NCBI GenBank assembly: GCA_934086485.1
Contig: CAKOIF010000001.1
Span: 1-64,000, forward strand
From: an uncultured Bacilli bacterium
GTDB lineage: Bacteria > Bacillota_I > Bacilli_A > RF39 > UBA660
Direction: 5' to 3'
DNA length: 64,000 nucleotides
Shown here: positions 50,059-59,632 of the stretch, one piece after another
Numbering within the stretch: position 1 is the first letter of the stretch
How the letters are laid out: each line of letters starts with the position of its first letter
Notes under the pieces: model-generated
What the model was told of the DNA's origin: nothing
The model's input: only the letters and a program-made list of their open reading frames with translations
Database searches by the model: none
Position numbers and translations under genes: made by a program

Positions 50059-53000
50059 TGTACTGGGATTATATAAACATAATGAAATAAGTTACGATAA
50101 AGTAAAAGAGGCTTTTAAAACTAGCGATGTTGTGGGAATAGTTCAAGCAACAGGTACTGGTAAAAGTTATAATGCTTTACAGATTTGTTATGATAATCAG
50201 GACAAAAAAATAATATATGTTGTGCCATCTTTAGGAATTATTGAACATATTAAATCAATAATCGAAGAAAATCCTAACTTATCACTAGATAAAGATTTTA
50301 AAAATGTTGAATTTAGGACCTATCAAAGTTTTTTAAATTTTTCAAAAAAAGAAATGGAAAGCATACCTTGTGATTTAATAATAGATGATGAATTTCACCA
50401 TCTTGGAGCACCTGTATGGGGACAAAGAATTAAAAAGTTCATAGAGCTTCATCCAAATGTTAAAGTATTTGGAATGACCGCTTATACTGTAAGAGATCGT
50501 GGAACGATATATGAAAGAGATATGGCTAATCCTGACACTGATGAATTGTTTTCAAATAAAATAGTTAGTAGATATGATTTATGTGATGCAATGGTTGATA
50601 AGGTATTACCAAAACCAATATATAAATGTGCTTATATAGGTTTAGAAAAAATGTTAAATGAGATCGAAGGCAAAGTTAATGAAAGTAGCAAAGAAATAAA
50701 TGAACTACTAGAAAGTGCTAGAAAGAAAGTCCACGAAGCACCAAGTATTAAAGATTTAGTAATAAAGTCTATTAAGAAAAATGGCAAATATATTTATTTT
50801 TGTCCGCCATATTCAGAAAAAGGTGCAAATGATATTGAAAGTATAAAAAAGGAAGCCTTAGAATGGTTTAAATCTATTCTTCCCGAAGAAGATATTGTAT
50901 TTTATACCTCGACAAGTGATATGGGAACATTTGGAAAGCAAAATCGAAAAGCTTTTTACAATGATTTAGATTTAGAGGGTAAAGATGCCAAAGGAAAACT
51001 ACGAGTAATGTTTGCTATAAATCAATATAATGAGGGAATACACGCACCTAATGTTGATGGTGTAATAATGGGAAGAGCAACCACATCAGATATAGTATTT
51101 TTTGAACAGTTAGGAAGAGCATTGTCAGTAAAGGGAAATACTTTTGAAGAATATAATCATTTAATAAATTTAAGTTATGAGCAGTTACTCCAATTGTGTA
51201 AAGATAAAGATATTCCAGTAAAAGAAGATGCTACTAAAGAAGATATGATAGAAAGTTTACTTGCACCAGTGGTAATCGATTTAGTGGGAAACTATGAGTA
51301 TATTAAAGAACTAGAAAATAATTTACAAAATAGAGTAAAAGAAATTCAAAGTAAAGGTCCAGGAAATGAAAGAGTTATTAAATTAAAAAATCCTACATTT
51401 GATATTGAAGTTGAAAATAAAAATTTATATGAAATGCTTGAGAATTTAAGGAAAAGATTAACACTTCCTTGGAAAGAAATGTTTGAGTATGCAAAAAAAT
51501 ACTATGAACATTATGGAAATCTTGAAGTACCTAGCAGATTTAAAACCAATGATGGCTTTACATCAGATGAAATGGGTAAAATAAAACTTGGAAATTGGAT
51601 TATAGGGCAAAGACATAATCTTTCTCCGGAGAGTGAAAAAGGAAAATTACTTTCTCAAATCGGAATGTGCTTTGAAAACAAACGAAGTACTCTTTCTTGG
51701 AAAGAAATGTTTGAGTATGCAAAAAAATACTATGAACATTATGGAAACCTTGAGGTACCTCGTAGATTCAAAACCAATGATGGTTTTTCATATGATGAAA
51801 ATAGCAAAATTAACCTTGGGAATTGGATTTTAAGTCAAAGGCACAGACTTTCTTTAGGCAGTGATAGAGGTCAGTTGTTATCTCAAATCGGAATGCGCTT
51901 TGAACGAAAATATATTTCTTGGGAAGAAATGTATGAATATGCTAAAAAATATTATGAGCATTATGGAAATCTTGAGGTATCTATTAAATTTAAAACAAGT
52001 GATGGTTATACGTTCGATGAAAATGGCAAAATAAAATTAGGAGTATGGCTTCAAAATCAGAAACGTATTGTTTCTTCGGACAGCGAAAGAAAAAAGTTAC
52101 TAATGCAAATAGGAATGACCTTTGAACGAAAAAATATTTCTTGGGAAGAAATGTACGAATATGCAAAGAAATATTATGAACATTATAAAGACCTTGAGGT
52201 GCCTGCCAGTTTTAAAACCAATGATGGCTTTACACCAGATGAAATGGGCAAAATAAATCTTGGGAATTGGATTATTTGTCAAAGGCATAAACTTCCTTTG
52301 GAAAGTGAAAGGGGACAGTTACTATTAAAAATCGGAATGCGTTTCGAAAAACTAAAAAGTACTCTTTCTTGGGATGATATGTATGAATATGCTAAAAAAT
52401 ATTATGAGCATTATGGAAATCTTAAGGTTCCAGTTAGATTTAAAACTAATAATGGAGTTAACTTTGATAAAAATGGTAATATTAATTTGGGCGTTTGGAT
52501 TACGTATCAAAGAACAAGCGTAGTTCCAGAAAGTGAAAAGGGAAAGTTGCTTACTCAAATAGGAATGACCTTTGAACGAAGAAATATTTCTTGGGAAGAA
52601 ATGTATGAATATGCCAGAAAATATTATGAACATTATGGAAACCTTGAGATACCTAGCAGGTTTAAAACCGATGATGGTTTTACTTATGATGAAAATGGCA
52701 AAGTAACTCTTGGATATTGGATTAATGGACAAAGACATAAACTTTCTCCAGACAGTGAAAAAGGAAAACTACTTTCACAAATCGGAATGCGTTTTACAAA
52801 ATTGAAAAGTAAAGTTTCTTGGAAAGAAATGTATGAGCAAGCTAAAAAATATCAGAAATATTATGGCAATCTTGAAGTCCCTAAAAAATTTAGAACGGAT
52901 GATATTTATACTTATAATAAAGATGGTAAAATTAAATTAGGTGAATGGATAGATAGAATGCGTAAAACAATTGATCTCCAAAGTGAAAAAGGCAAGCTAC

Positions 53001-53800
53001 TTACGCAAATTGGTATGAGATTTACTGAAGAAGTTCCGGATGAAGTTTGGTTAAATATGTATTCTTATGCAAAAAGGTATTATGATACATTGGGATATTT
53101 AGCAAATATGAACTGCGAATTTAAAACCAATGATGGCGTTAATTACGATAAGTATGGCAAAATTAATTTGGGATTATGGGTAGATGAACAAAAAAATCTT
53201 ATTGCTCCGGAAAGTAAACGAGGTAGAATGCTTGCCCAACTTGGTATGGATTTTCCTAAAAAGAAAATGACTTGGTTTACAATGTATGAACTTGCAAAAA
53301 AATATTATGAATACTACGATAATCTTAGAATTCCTATAACTTTTAAAACAAACGATGGAATTAATTATGATGAAAATGGTAAATTTGACTTAGGACTGTG
53401 GTTATTTCGCCAATTTGAAAACAATGACCCGACTAGTGAACAAGGTATTTTACTTTCAAATATTGGAATGATATGGAACAATGATATAAGACTTTTACAA
53501 CTTCATATAGCGTGTGATGCTCACAAAATAGACTTTGAAAAGTATAAAGATGAGCTTTTCCAAATCCCTATCTCCTCGTTATGTGCCAAAATGGATTTTT
53601 TAGACTTTAATTCTATTCCAATTATAGATAATGAAGGTAATCTTAATGAAATATTTAGTTTAAATAATACTGAAATTTATGAAAAATATAATATAACAAT
53701 TAAACAGTTACTTTCTAAGTATAAGGCTACTTTAAACTTTTGTAGTTTTATTCTTAAAAAACGATTAAGTGAGAGCGAAAAAAATAAAAAAGTTTTATAA
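50048..53800 (+). CDS. Superfamily 2 helicase with nine helicase-associated (HA) repeats
   Basis: This ~1250-residue protein has a helicase N-terminal half. Walker A is ATGTGKSYN (about residue 40), DDEFHHL stands in the DEAD/DEAH position, GMTAYT in motif III and NQYNEGIHAPNVDGVIMGRAT plus FFEQLGRALS in motifs V and VI. From about residue 475 to 1145 there are nine tandem ~75-residue repeats of the helicase-associated domain, each with W-x-x-M-x-x-x-A-K-x-Y-x-x-x-x-x-x-L. The C-terminal ~110 residues are unique. HA repeats in known helicases bind nucleic acid, so this may track on a long DNA or RNA. It sits beside mraY and the PBP gene, with a small partner gene. Role unknown. Confidence 0.85.
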   Translation: MKYDVLGLYKHNEISYDKVKEAFKTSDVVGIVQATGTGKSYNALQICYDNQDKKIIYVVPSLGIIEHIKSIIEENPNLSLDKDFKNVEFRTYQSFLNFSKKEMESIPCDLIIDDEFHHLGAPVWGQRIKKFIELHPNVKVFGMTAYTVRDRGTIYERDMANPDTDELFSNKIVSRYDLCDAMVDKVLPKPIYKCAYIGLEKMLNEIEGKVNESSKEINELLESARKKVHEAPSIKDLVIKSIKKNGKYIYFCPPYSEKGANDIESIKKEALEWFKSILPEEDIVFYTSTSDMGTFGKQNRKAFYNDLDLEGKDAKGKLRVMFAINQYNEGIHAPNVDGVIMGRATTSDIVFFEQLGRALSVKGNTFEEYNHLINLSYEQLLQLCKDKDIPVKEDATKEDMIESLLAPVVIDLVGNYEYIKELENNLQNRVKEIQSKGPGNERVIKLKNPTFDIEVENKNLYEMLENLRKRLTLPWKEMFEYAKKYYEHYGNLEVPSRFKTNDGFTSDEMGKIKLGNWIIGQRHNLSPESEKGKLLSQIGMCFENKRSTLSWKEMFEYAKKYYEHYGNLEVPRRFKTNDGFSYDENSKINLGNWILSQRHRLSLGSDRGQLLSQIGMRFERKYISWEEMYEYAKKYYEHYGNLEVSIKFKTSDGYTFDENGKIKLGVWLQNQKRIVSSDSERKKLLMQIGMTFERKNISWEEMYEYAKKYYEHYKDLEVPASFKTNDGFTPDEMGKINLGNWIICQRHKLPLESERGQLLLKIGMRFEKLKSTLSWDDMYEYAKKYYEHYGNLKVPVRFKTNNGVNFDKNGNINLGVWITYQRTSVVPESEKGKLLTQIGMTFERRNISWEEMYEYARKYYEHYGNLEIPSRFKTDDGFTYDENGKVTLGYWINGQRHKLSPDSEKGKLLSQIGMRFTKLKSKVSWKEMYEQAKKYQKYYGNLEVPKKFRTDDIYTYNKDGKIKLGEWIDRMRKTIDLQSEKGKLLTQIGMRFTEEVPDEVWLNMYSYAKRYYDTLGYLANMNCEFKTNDGVNYDKYGKINLGLWVDEQKNLIAPESKRGRMLAQLGMDFPKKKMTWFTMYELAKKYYEYYDNLRIPITFKTNDGINYDENGKFDLGLWLFRQFENNDPTSEQGILLSNIGMIWNNDIRLLQLHIACDAHKIDFEKYKDELFQIPISSLCAKMDFLDFNSIPIIDNEGNLNEIFSLNNTEIYEKYNITIKQLLSKYKATLNFCSFILKKRLSESEKNKKVL
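51464..53476 (+). repeat. Nine tandem ~225-bp coding repeats (HA domains)
   Basis: Repeat units start at about 51464, 51693, 51918, 52137, 52365, 52587, 52815, 53046 and 53268. Units 1 and 2 are nearly identical over the first ~70 bp (AAAGAAATGTTTGAGTATGC onward). Units 3, 4 and 6 share TCTTGGGAAGAAATGTA. Units 8 and 9 are the most divergent. The gradient suggests recent duplication in the upstream units. Confidence 0.85.
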
Positions 53801-53906
53801 TATTTAAAAATGTAAAGATAATTCTTTGCATTTTTTATTTGCTTTTAGTATTTTAAAGAATAGTTCTATTTACTTTTGAAATACATAAAATTTAATGAGG
53901 AAAAAT

Positions 53907-54890
53907 ATGATTTTAACTAAAACTATTTTATGTTTAATATTAGGCTTTTTATCTTCGTTAGTATTAGGCTTTTTAGTAGTGCCATTTTTTAAGAAATGTC
54001 ATATGTATCAAAGCATATCAAAAACTATTTCTAAAAGACATCTTTTAAAAGAGGGAACTCCGACAATGGGAGGAGTTATTTTCATAATTAGTACATTATT
54101 TATAATTATTTTTTTGTTTTTAAATAAGAATATTCATTTTAATTTAAATTTATTTATAATATTATGCGTATTTATTTTATATGCACTTCTTGGATTTATT
54201 GATGATTTCCTTAAGATAAGGTTTCATAACAACAAAGGCCTTTCAATTATTTTAAAGTTTTTTATTCAAGTTATTATTGGTGTGTTTTTCTTTATCTTAT
54301 TTTTAATTTTAGGAAATAATACACTTCTTAATTTTTATTTATTTTCAATTGATTTAAAATATTTATATGGTCTTTTAATTCTATTTATGCTTGTTGGTAG
54401 TTCTAATGCAGTAAATATTACCGATGGTCTTGACGGTCTTGCTGCTGGATTATGCACGATATCTTTTATTTCTTATGGAATAATTGCCTTTAATAGTCCA
54501 TTTATTTTGGGTTATGAAGAAATAGGTATTTTTTGTTTTACTTTGGCAGGAGCTTTAATAGGATTTTTGTTTTTTAATTTTTATCCTGCCAAAATATTTA
54601 TGGGTGATTTAGGTTCTCTTTCTTTAGGAGCCACACTTGCATCAGTTTCTATTTTGCTTAAATGTGAACTTTCCCTTATCATAATTGGTTTAGTTTTTAT
54701 TATTGAAACTCTTTCAAGCTTTATTCAAATTATTTCTATAAGATATTTTAATAAAAAGATATTTTTAAAAAGCCCGCTTCATCATCATTTTGAAATGCTA
54801 GGTTTTAAGGAAACAGACATTATTAAACTATTTTATTTAGTGGGATTAATATGTTCTTTAATAAGTTTAATATATATTTTACTTCATTAA
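53907..54890 (+). CDS. mraY: Phospho-N-acetylmuramoyl-pentapeptide transferase
   Basis: MraY makes lipid I, the first membrane step of peptidoglycan synthesis. The ~327-residue product has ten helices and all catalytic landmarks: KEGTPTMGGVIFI, LLGFIDDFLKI (Asp-Asp), NITDGLDGLAAG, PAKIFMGDLGSLSLGA and LKSPLHHHFEMLGFKE. I start at ATG 53907 because GAGGAAAAAT lies before it. The usual murD neighbour is missing, so the cell-wall cluster is broken here. Confidence 0.95.
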   Translation: MILTKTILCLILGFLSSLVLGFLVVPFFKKCHMYQSISKTISKRHLLKEGTPTMGGVIFIISTLFIIIFLFLNKNIHFNLNLFIILCVFILYALLGFIDDFLKIRFHNNKGLSIILKFFIQVIIGVFFFILFLILGNNTLLNFYLFSIDLKYLYGLLILFMLVGSSNAVNITDGLDGLAAGLCTISFISYGIIAFNSPFILGYEEIGIFCFTLAGALIGFLFFNFYPAKIFMGDLGSLSLGATLASVSILLKCELSLIIIGLVFIIETLSSFIQIISIRYFNKKIFLKSPLHHHFEMLGFKETDIIKLFYLVGLICSLISLIYILLH

Positions 54891-54969
54891 TATTATTATA
54901 ATTTTTAATTAATTAATACTTTTTTTTACATTATTTTTGTGGTAATATTATAAAGTAGGTGGTTGTAAG

Positions 54970-55281
54970 ATGGATATAGATTTAATTATAATAATTTTAT
55001 TAATAATATTAACAATTGTATTTTTTAGAAAATTTAGTAATGTTGTTTATATAATTTGTATACTAGATATATTCTTAAGGTTACTTGATATAATAGAAAG
55101 AATGCTTGGCGTACCTGAATTTTCTGCTTTAGTTAACAAATACTTTCATAATTCTATTTATCAAATTATTGTCGCTAATACATCTGGCATAATTGAAACA
55201 ATTCTTGTATGGATTTACATAGCAATATATTGTGCATTTTTATATTACGTTATTAGAACATTTTTTAGAAAGAAGAAATAA
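54970..55281 (+). CDS. Three-helix membrane protein of unknown function (103 aa)
   Basis: Hydrophobic segments at about residues 3-20, 25-42 and 72-98 surround polar loops (RKFSN, GVPEFSALVNKYFHN), and a basic tail (RTFFRKKK) ends the protein inside. A TTTACA-N17-TTATAA promoter-like sequence precedes AGTAGGTGGTTGTAAG and the ATG. It is short, monocistronic and not of a family I know. Confidence 0.65.
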   Translation: MDIDLIIIILLIILTIVFFRKFSNVVYIICILDIFLRLLDIIERMLGVPEFSALVNKYFHNSIYQIIVANTSGIIETILVWIYIAIYCAFLYYVIRTFFRKKK

Positions 55282-55354
55282 AGTTGAAATATACTTTATT
55301 TTTATATGAAAATATTTATTAATGTGATAAAATATCTTGGAAAGGAAAAATTTT

Positions 55355-56041
55355 ATGAAAATAGGTATAATCTTTGCTATGGATGAGGAAATAAATGAAG
55401 TTCTAAAATTTTCAAATATTGAAAATGAATACGAAATGTTTGGAATAAAATTTTATGAAGTTACTATAGAAAATAAAAACTGTATTTTAGGATTATGTGG
55501 AGTTGGTAAAGTAAATGCCTCAAGGTGCACACAAATTATGATTGATAATATGAAGGTCGATTTTATAATAAATGTTGGTGTTGCCGGAGGATTAACTGAT
55601 AAACTCAATGTACTTGATATAGTTATTGGCGAAAAACTTGTTCAGCACGATTTTGATATAACAGCATTTGATCACGAAAAAGGTTATATTCCTAACTGTG
55701 GTGTATATATAAATAGTGATGATTATTTACTTAAACTTGCAAGTGATATTTCTGTAAAAAATACAAATATTTTAAAAGGTGTAATTGCTTCGGGGGATAT
55801 ATTTTGCACGGATAAGAAAATGAGTGAGAAAATCCATTATAAATTTGATGCACTATGTGTTGATATGGAGGGTGCAAGTATAGCTCAGACTGCCTTTTTT
55901 GCTGGGGTACCTTTTATTATTGTAAGAAGTATTTCTGATATACCTAATAATCATAATGTAATAACTTATGATACTTTTTTAGAAAAAAGTTCTAAAATAA
56001 TTTCTGAATTTTTAAAAAAGCTAATTGGTGATATAAAATAA
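55355..56041 (+). CDS. mtnN: 5'-methylthioadenosine/S-adenosylhomocysteine nucleosidase
   Basis: MTAN splits S-adenosylhomocysteine, methylthioadenosine and deoxyadenosine by-products. The 228-residue product has IGIIFAMDEEINEV (start of the fold, catalytic Glu), GLCGVGKVNASRCTQIMID, NVGVAGGLTDKLNVLDIVIG, QHDFD and the purine/ribose motif VDMEGASIAQTAF with Asp in IVRSISDIPN. I start at ATG 55355 after GGAAAGGA. One base separates it from the next small gene, suggesting an operon. Confidence 0.95.
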   Translation: MKIGIIFAMDEEINEVLKFSNIENEYEMFGIKFYEVTIENKNCILGLCGVGKVNASRCTQIMIDNMKVDFIINVGVAGGLTDKLNVLDIVIGEKLVQHDFDITAFDHEKGYIPNCGVYINSDDYLLKLASDISVKNTNILKGVIASGDIFCTDKKMSEKIHYKFDALCVDMEGASIAQTAFFAGVPFIIVRSISDIPNNHNVITYDTFLEKSSKIISEFLKKLIGDIK

Positions 56042-56042
56042 T

Positions 56043-56372
56043 ATGGAAGATATTTTTGAATTAGAGCTTAGAATAAAATTTGAAAGTGATATAATATTTA
56101 ATAGAGAAAAAGGCTGCATTACAATTACAAATAATATGATAACTGGCCAAATTGGTAATGATACTGTTTATGGTGTTTATGGAAAAAATATAAAATATCC
56201 ACTTTTATATTCTGATTTTGCTATGTCATTTTATAAAGAAAAATACTTATTTGTTTATCCATCTTTGTCCTCTTCAAAAAGTGGGACTATTTATGAAAAT
56301 GATAAAGTTGTTGGTAACTTTAAATTTGAATATTTAAAAAAGTGTAATTACATTGATAATTTAAAAAGATAG
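56043..56372 (+). CDS. Small soluble protein of unknown function (109 aa)
   Basis: The gene begins one base after the mtnN stop, so it is translationally coupled to it. The product looks beta-rich (LELRIKFESDIIF, GCITITNNMITGQIGNDTVYGVYG, TIYENDKVVGNFKFEYL) with no signal or membrane helix. One Cys lies near each end. I know no family; the link to mtnN is by position only. Confidence 0.6.
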   Translation: MEDIFELELRIKFESDIIFNREKGCITITNNMITGQIGNDTVYGVYGKNIKYPLLYSDFAMSFYKEKYLFVYPSLSSSKSGTIYENDKVVGNFKFEYLKKCNYIDNLKR

Positions 56373-56441
56373 AAATTAATTCATTCTTTTATTGTTAAGA
56401 AAATTATGTTATAATTTAATGTATGTGAAAAAGGAGTATGT

Positions 56442-56840
56442 ATGGAAACTAAAAGAAGCGTATTAAGAGAAAAAATAATGGTTATTTTATATCAACTAGA
56501 TATAGCGGATGCTCAAAAAATTAAAGCAAGTATTGATGATACAATAAAAGATAATGTTCCAATTGAAAATGAATTTGTAAAACAAATAGTTTATGGTTGT
56601 GTAACTTATAAAACTCAAATCGATAATATGGCAAATAAATATATGAATGATTGGACAATTGACAGGATAGATAAAACTGGAGCTGCAATTTTAAGAATGG
56701 CTATCTATGAACTTTTATATACAGATACACCAGAAATCGTAGTAATTAATGAAGCAATAGAACTTTCTAAAAAATATAGTGATGATAATGTTAGAAAAAT
56801 TATTAATGCTGTTCTTGATAAGATAATAAAGGATAGATAA
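56442..56840 (+). CDS. nusB: Transcription antitermination factor NusB
   Basis: NusB joins NusE (S10) at boxA to keep rRNA transcription going. The 132-residue, all-helical product shows SVLREKIMVILYQLDIADAQ, IVYGCVTYKTQIDNMANKYMNDWTIDRIDKTGAAILRMAIYELLYTDTPEIVVINEAIELSKKYSDDN and an NAVLDKI end, all at family positions. The last base of its stop is the first base of the xseA ATG. AAAAAGGAG precedes the start. Gene order nusB-xseA-xseB is typical of Firmicutes. Confidence 0.96.
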   Translation: METKRSVLREKIMVILYQLDIADAQKIKASIDDTIKDNVPIENEFVKQIVYGCVTYKTQIDNMANKYMNDWTIDRIDKTGAAILRMAIYELLYTDTPEIVVINEAIELSKKYSDDNVRKIINAVLDKIIKDR

Positions 56841-58111
56841 TGGAATATAATTATTTATGTATTAGTGAAATTAATAATTACATTAAAAACCTTATTGATA
56901 AAGATTATTTTTTAAACAAAGTATATATTAAGGGTGAAATATCAAATTTTAAAAATCATACAAGAGGTCATTTATATTTTACTTTAAAAGACGATAATTC
57001 AAGAATAAATGCTGTAATGTTTGCTTCAAGTGCAAAATCTTTAGATTTCGTACCTCAGGATGGCAATCAAGTTTTAATCGAGGGAAGAATTTCTTGTTAT
57101 CCAGCCTCAGGAAGTTATCAAATATATGTAGAGAAAATGAGTTTGGATGGAATAGGTAGACTTTTTATTGAATATGAAAAATTAAAAAAGAAACTTGCTG
57201 CCGAAGGTTTATTTAATAAAGAACATAAAAAAATGATTCCAAAGTACCCAATGAAGGTAGGCGTTATAACTGCCGATACTGGAGCCGCGATTAAAGATAT
57301 AGTTTCAACAATAAAAAGAAGATTTCCAATATGTCAGGTTATTTTATTTCCAAGTTTAGTACAAGGGCCGGAAGCTAAATATAATATTGTAAGTCAAATT
57401 CAAAAAGCAGATAGTTTTAATTTAGATACAATTATCGTAGGTCGAGGTGGAGGCTCAATCGAAGACTTATGGGCTTTTAACGAAGAGATCGTTGCAAGAG
57501 CAATTTATGAATGTAAGACACCGATTATAAGTGCTGTGGGTCACGAAATTGATTTCACTATAGCGGATTTTGTCGCAGATCTTAGAGCACCAACTCCTAC
57601 TGGGGCTGCAGAGATGTGTGTACCAACAATAATGGATACACAGATTTTAATTAATAATCTTGTTATAAGATGTACTAAAAATATTAAAAATATGGTAAAT
57701 CAAAAATTTATAATGCTTGAAAGATTTAAACGTAGTTATATTCTGAAAAATCCATATTCAATGTATGAAATTAAAGAACAAAAACTTGATACTTTAATTG
57801 ATAATTTAAAAAATAATATGGAAAATATTGTTGTTAAAAAAACACATTTATATGAAAATGTTATGTCTAGTTATGTATTTACAAATCCCTCAATGTTAAT
57901 TGATAAAAGTGCTAATAAACTTGATATGCTTATAAAAAGTTTATCGCTTTTAAATCCTCTTAGTATTTTAGATAAGGGTTATAGTATAGTAAAACATAAT
58001 GATAAAGTAATTAATAATATTAAAGGTTTAAAACAAGGTGATGAGATAGATATTTCATTTGCAAAAGGTAATATAAGTGCAAAAGTAATGGAGGTTAAAA
58101 ATGGAAAATAA
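56840..58111 (+). CDS. xseA: Exodeoxyribonuclease VII large subunit
   Basis: The catalytic subunit of exonuclease VII, which degrades single-stranded DNA. The 423-residue product has the N-terminal OB fold (LSVISEINNYIK-like CISEINNYIKNLIDKDYFLNKVYIKGEISNFKNHTRGHLYFTLKD) and the catalytic core with GVITADTGAAIKDIVSTIKRRFP, TIIVGRGGGSIEDLWAFNEE, AVGHEIDFTIADFVADLRAPTPTGAAE, and the C-terminal coiled coil. All motifs appear intact. It overlaps nusB by one base and xseB by 11 bases, so the two subunits are coupled. Confidence 0.97.
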   Translation: MEYNYLCISEINNYIKNLIDKDYFLNKVYIKGEISNFKNHTRGHLYFTLKDDNSRINAVMFASSAKSLDFVPQDGNQVLIEGRISCYPASGSYQIYVEKMSLDGIGRLFIEYEKLKKKLAAEGLFNKEHKKMIPKYPMKVGVITADTGAAIKDIVSTIKRRFPICQVILFPSLVQGPEAKYNIVSQIQKADSFNLDTIIVGRGGGSIEDLWAFNEEIVARAIYECKTPIISAVGHEIDFTIADFVADLRAPTPTGAAEMCVPTIMDTQILINNLVIRCTKNIKNMVNQKFIMLERFKRSYILKNPYSMYEIKEQKLDTLIDNLKNNMENIVVKKTHLYENVMSSYVFTNPSMLIDKSANKLDMLIKSLSLLNPLSILDKGYSIVKHNDKVINNIKGLKQGDEIDISFAKGNISAKVMEVKNGK

Positions 58112-58322
58112 AACTTTTGAACAAGCTTTAGGTTCTTTAGAACAAATTGTTAAAGAACTAGAAACGGGAAATGTTGATTTAGATAATGCAATAAAAAAAT
58201 ATAGTGAGGCAATGAGTCTTGCTAAGTTTTGCTCAGATAAAATTAAAGATGCCACAGCTGCGGTTAATAAGGTTTTAACTGAAAGTGGAGATCTTAAAGA
58301 TTTAGATATTAAAGAAAATTAG
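58101..58322 (+). CDS. xseB: Exodeoxyribonuclease VII small subunit
   Basis: The 73-residue product is helical, with FEQALGSLEQIVKELETGNVDLDNAIKKYSEAMSLAKFCSDKI, a standard XseB pattern. It binds the coiled coil of XseA to form the holoenzyme. It starts inside xseA (11-bp overlap) behind GGAGG, and ends right at a terminator. Confidence 0.95.
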   Translation: MENKTFEQALGSLEQIVKELETGNVDLDNAIKKYSEAMSLAKFCSDKIKDATAAVNKVLTESGDLKDLDIKEN

Positions 58323-58344
58323 TACTAAGATTAGTACTTTTTTT
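58321..58344 (+). terminator. Rho-independent terminator of nusB-xseA-xseB
   Basis: AGTACTAA-GA-TTAGTACT, then seven T, overlapping the xseB stop codon. Confidence 0.85.
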
Positions 58345-58379
58345 ATTAGAAATTACTAGCAAAAAAAATTTGTGAAAAT

Positions 58380-58590
58380 CTCACAAGCCCAGTTACTATC
58401 TAGTATTAATTTTCATAAATTATATACTTTTAAGAAAAAGCATCCCTGTATTTATCTTATATCCATTATAATTTAACCATTTTTTTGAGCAATTTTCAAG
58501 CCCTTTTCCCGAAAATTGGTACCTAAGTTTTCCAAAAAGTATATAATTTGCGAAAGGACACCCCAGTATTTATAAGGGATGGAGAAGATT
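58380..58590 (+). promoter_or_regulatory. Conserved surface-gene leader element, copy 3
   Basis: The third copy starts CTCACAAGCCCAGT. Its left arm AAATTATATACTTTT (from 58417) pairs with AAAAGTATATAATTT (to 58549). The centre GAGCAATTTTCAAG and CCCGAAAATTGGTACC is nearly that of copy 1, while the arms differ and still pair. Motifs CCCAGTTACTAT, CCCTGTATTTAT and CCCAGTATTTAT sit in the same three places, the last just before GGATGGAG. Confidence 0.75.
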
Positions 58591-59544
58591 ATGATAAAAA
58601 ATAATAATGTAAAAATAATGGGTATAATTGCAACTGTGTTATTACTCATAATAGTAATAACAGCATCATTTGCATACTTTGGTTCATTTAATGTAAATTT
58701 AAATAATAATGTAGCAGTAAATATTAATTCTACACCGGTAGGCAATGGAACATTTATATCAAATGCAACCCAGTTAAATTTACAAGTACCCGCAGCAAAT
58801 ATGAGTTCAACATCCTCAAATAATACTGTAGCTGCTGCATCAAATACTGCAACACTTTCAGTATCACTTACAAGTGGAAACGATGAAATAGAAACAACTT
58901 GTACATTTGATATATATTATGAATATACAGGAAGTAATTTCTATGGTGTAAGTCCTAATACAAAAACAAGTGGAGCAAATAAAGAAATAACAATGACCGT
59001 AAATGCCCCAAGTGGAACAAGTAATTTTAGTACAGAAACAAATTTTGATTATAATACCACTACTGGTTGGGTAACAGAAAATAATAAAAGAAAAGTTAAA
59101 CTAGTGGAAAATGCAAGCATATCAAATTATGAAACAACAGCAACAACCCAAGAATATACATTTACAGGCAAATATTATAATTTAGATATAAGTCAAGAAC
59201 AACTAGCAAATAAATCATTTACAGGTATTATTTATGCAAGTAAGAAAGAATGTGTAAGTAAAGAAGCACCAATAACTTTTAGCATATCAAACTCTAGTGT
59301 AGTAACTACTTATTATGCAAAGAAGGGAATGACTTGGGAAGAATGGATTAATAGTGAGTATTATGATAGTAAGTCTAATATTACCATTGCAAAGGGCGAT
59401 AGCGTAGTTATTATAACAACCACTGATACCGAAGTATGCACAGATTTTATTGAAATAAACCATTCACAAACACAAAAATATAATGATGTAATTATTAATA
59501 AAATGGAATATAATATATCTTATTATGGTAGCTGCGTTGATTAA
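58591..59544 (+). CDS. Exported TasA/camelysin-like surface protein (317 aa)
   Basis: I start at ATG 58591, since GGAGAAG precedes it and the leader element then ends as in copy 2. The N-terminus is MIKNNNVKIMGIIATVLLL, a hydrophobic segment to about residue 32, then SFAYFGSFNVN, resembling TasA/camelysin proteins. The body is beta-rich with Ser/Thr/Asn and three Cys (TTCTF, KECVS, EVCTD, plus one near the end). A final segment has KKGMTWEEWINSEYYDS, a motif I have seen in gut Firmicutes surface proteins, but no lectin-like end. It shares its leader with the two larger surface genes. Confidence 0.72.
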   Translation: MIKNNNVKIMGIIATVLLLIIVITASFAYFGSFNVNLNNNVAVNINSTPVGNGTFISNATQLNLQVPAANMSSTSSNNTVAAASNTATLSVSLTSGNDEIETTCTFDIYYEYTGSNFYGVSPNTKTSGANKEITMTVNAPSGTSNFSTETNFDYNTTTGWVTENNKRKVKLVENASISNYETTATTQEYTFTGKYYNLDISQEQLANKSFTGIIYASKKECVSKEAPITFSISNSSVVTTYYAKKGMTWEEWINSEYYDSKSNITIAKGDSVVIITTTDTEVCTDFIEINHSQTQKYNDVIINKMEYNISYYGSCVD

Positions 59545-59583
59545 AAAATATGTTGAACACTATTAAATTTTTATATTTTGTTC

Positions 59584-59612
59584 TTGACAAGTGTAACAAA
59601 TACGCATATAAT
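59584..59612 (+). promoter_or_regulatory. Strong SigA-type promoter of the NUDIX gene
   Basis: TTGACA (59584-59589) and TATAAT (59607-59612) are both perfect and 17 bp apart. ATAAT-GTA-ATTAT overlaps the -10 box and could be an operator. Confidence 0.85.
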
Positions 59613-59632
59613 GTAATTATACGGAGGATATA

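Noticed and set aside
52100..52738. Minus-strand frames within the HA repeats
   Set aside because: They recur with the repeat period and mirror the repeat units, so they are shadows.
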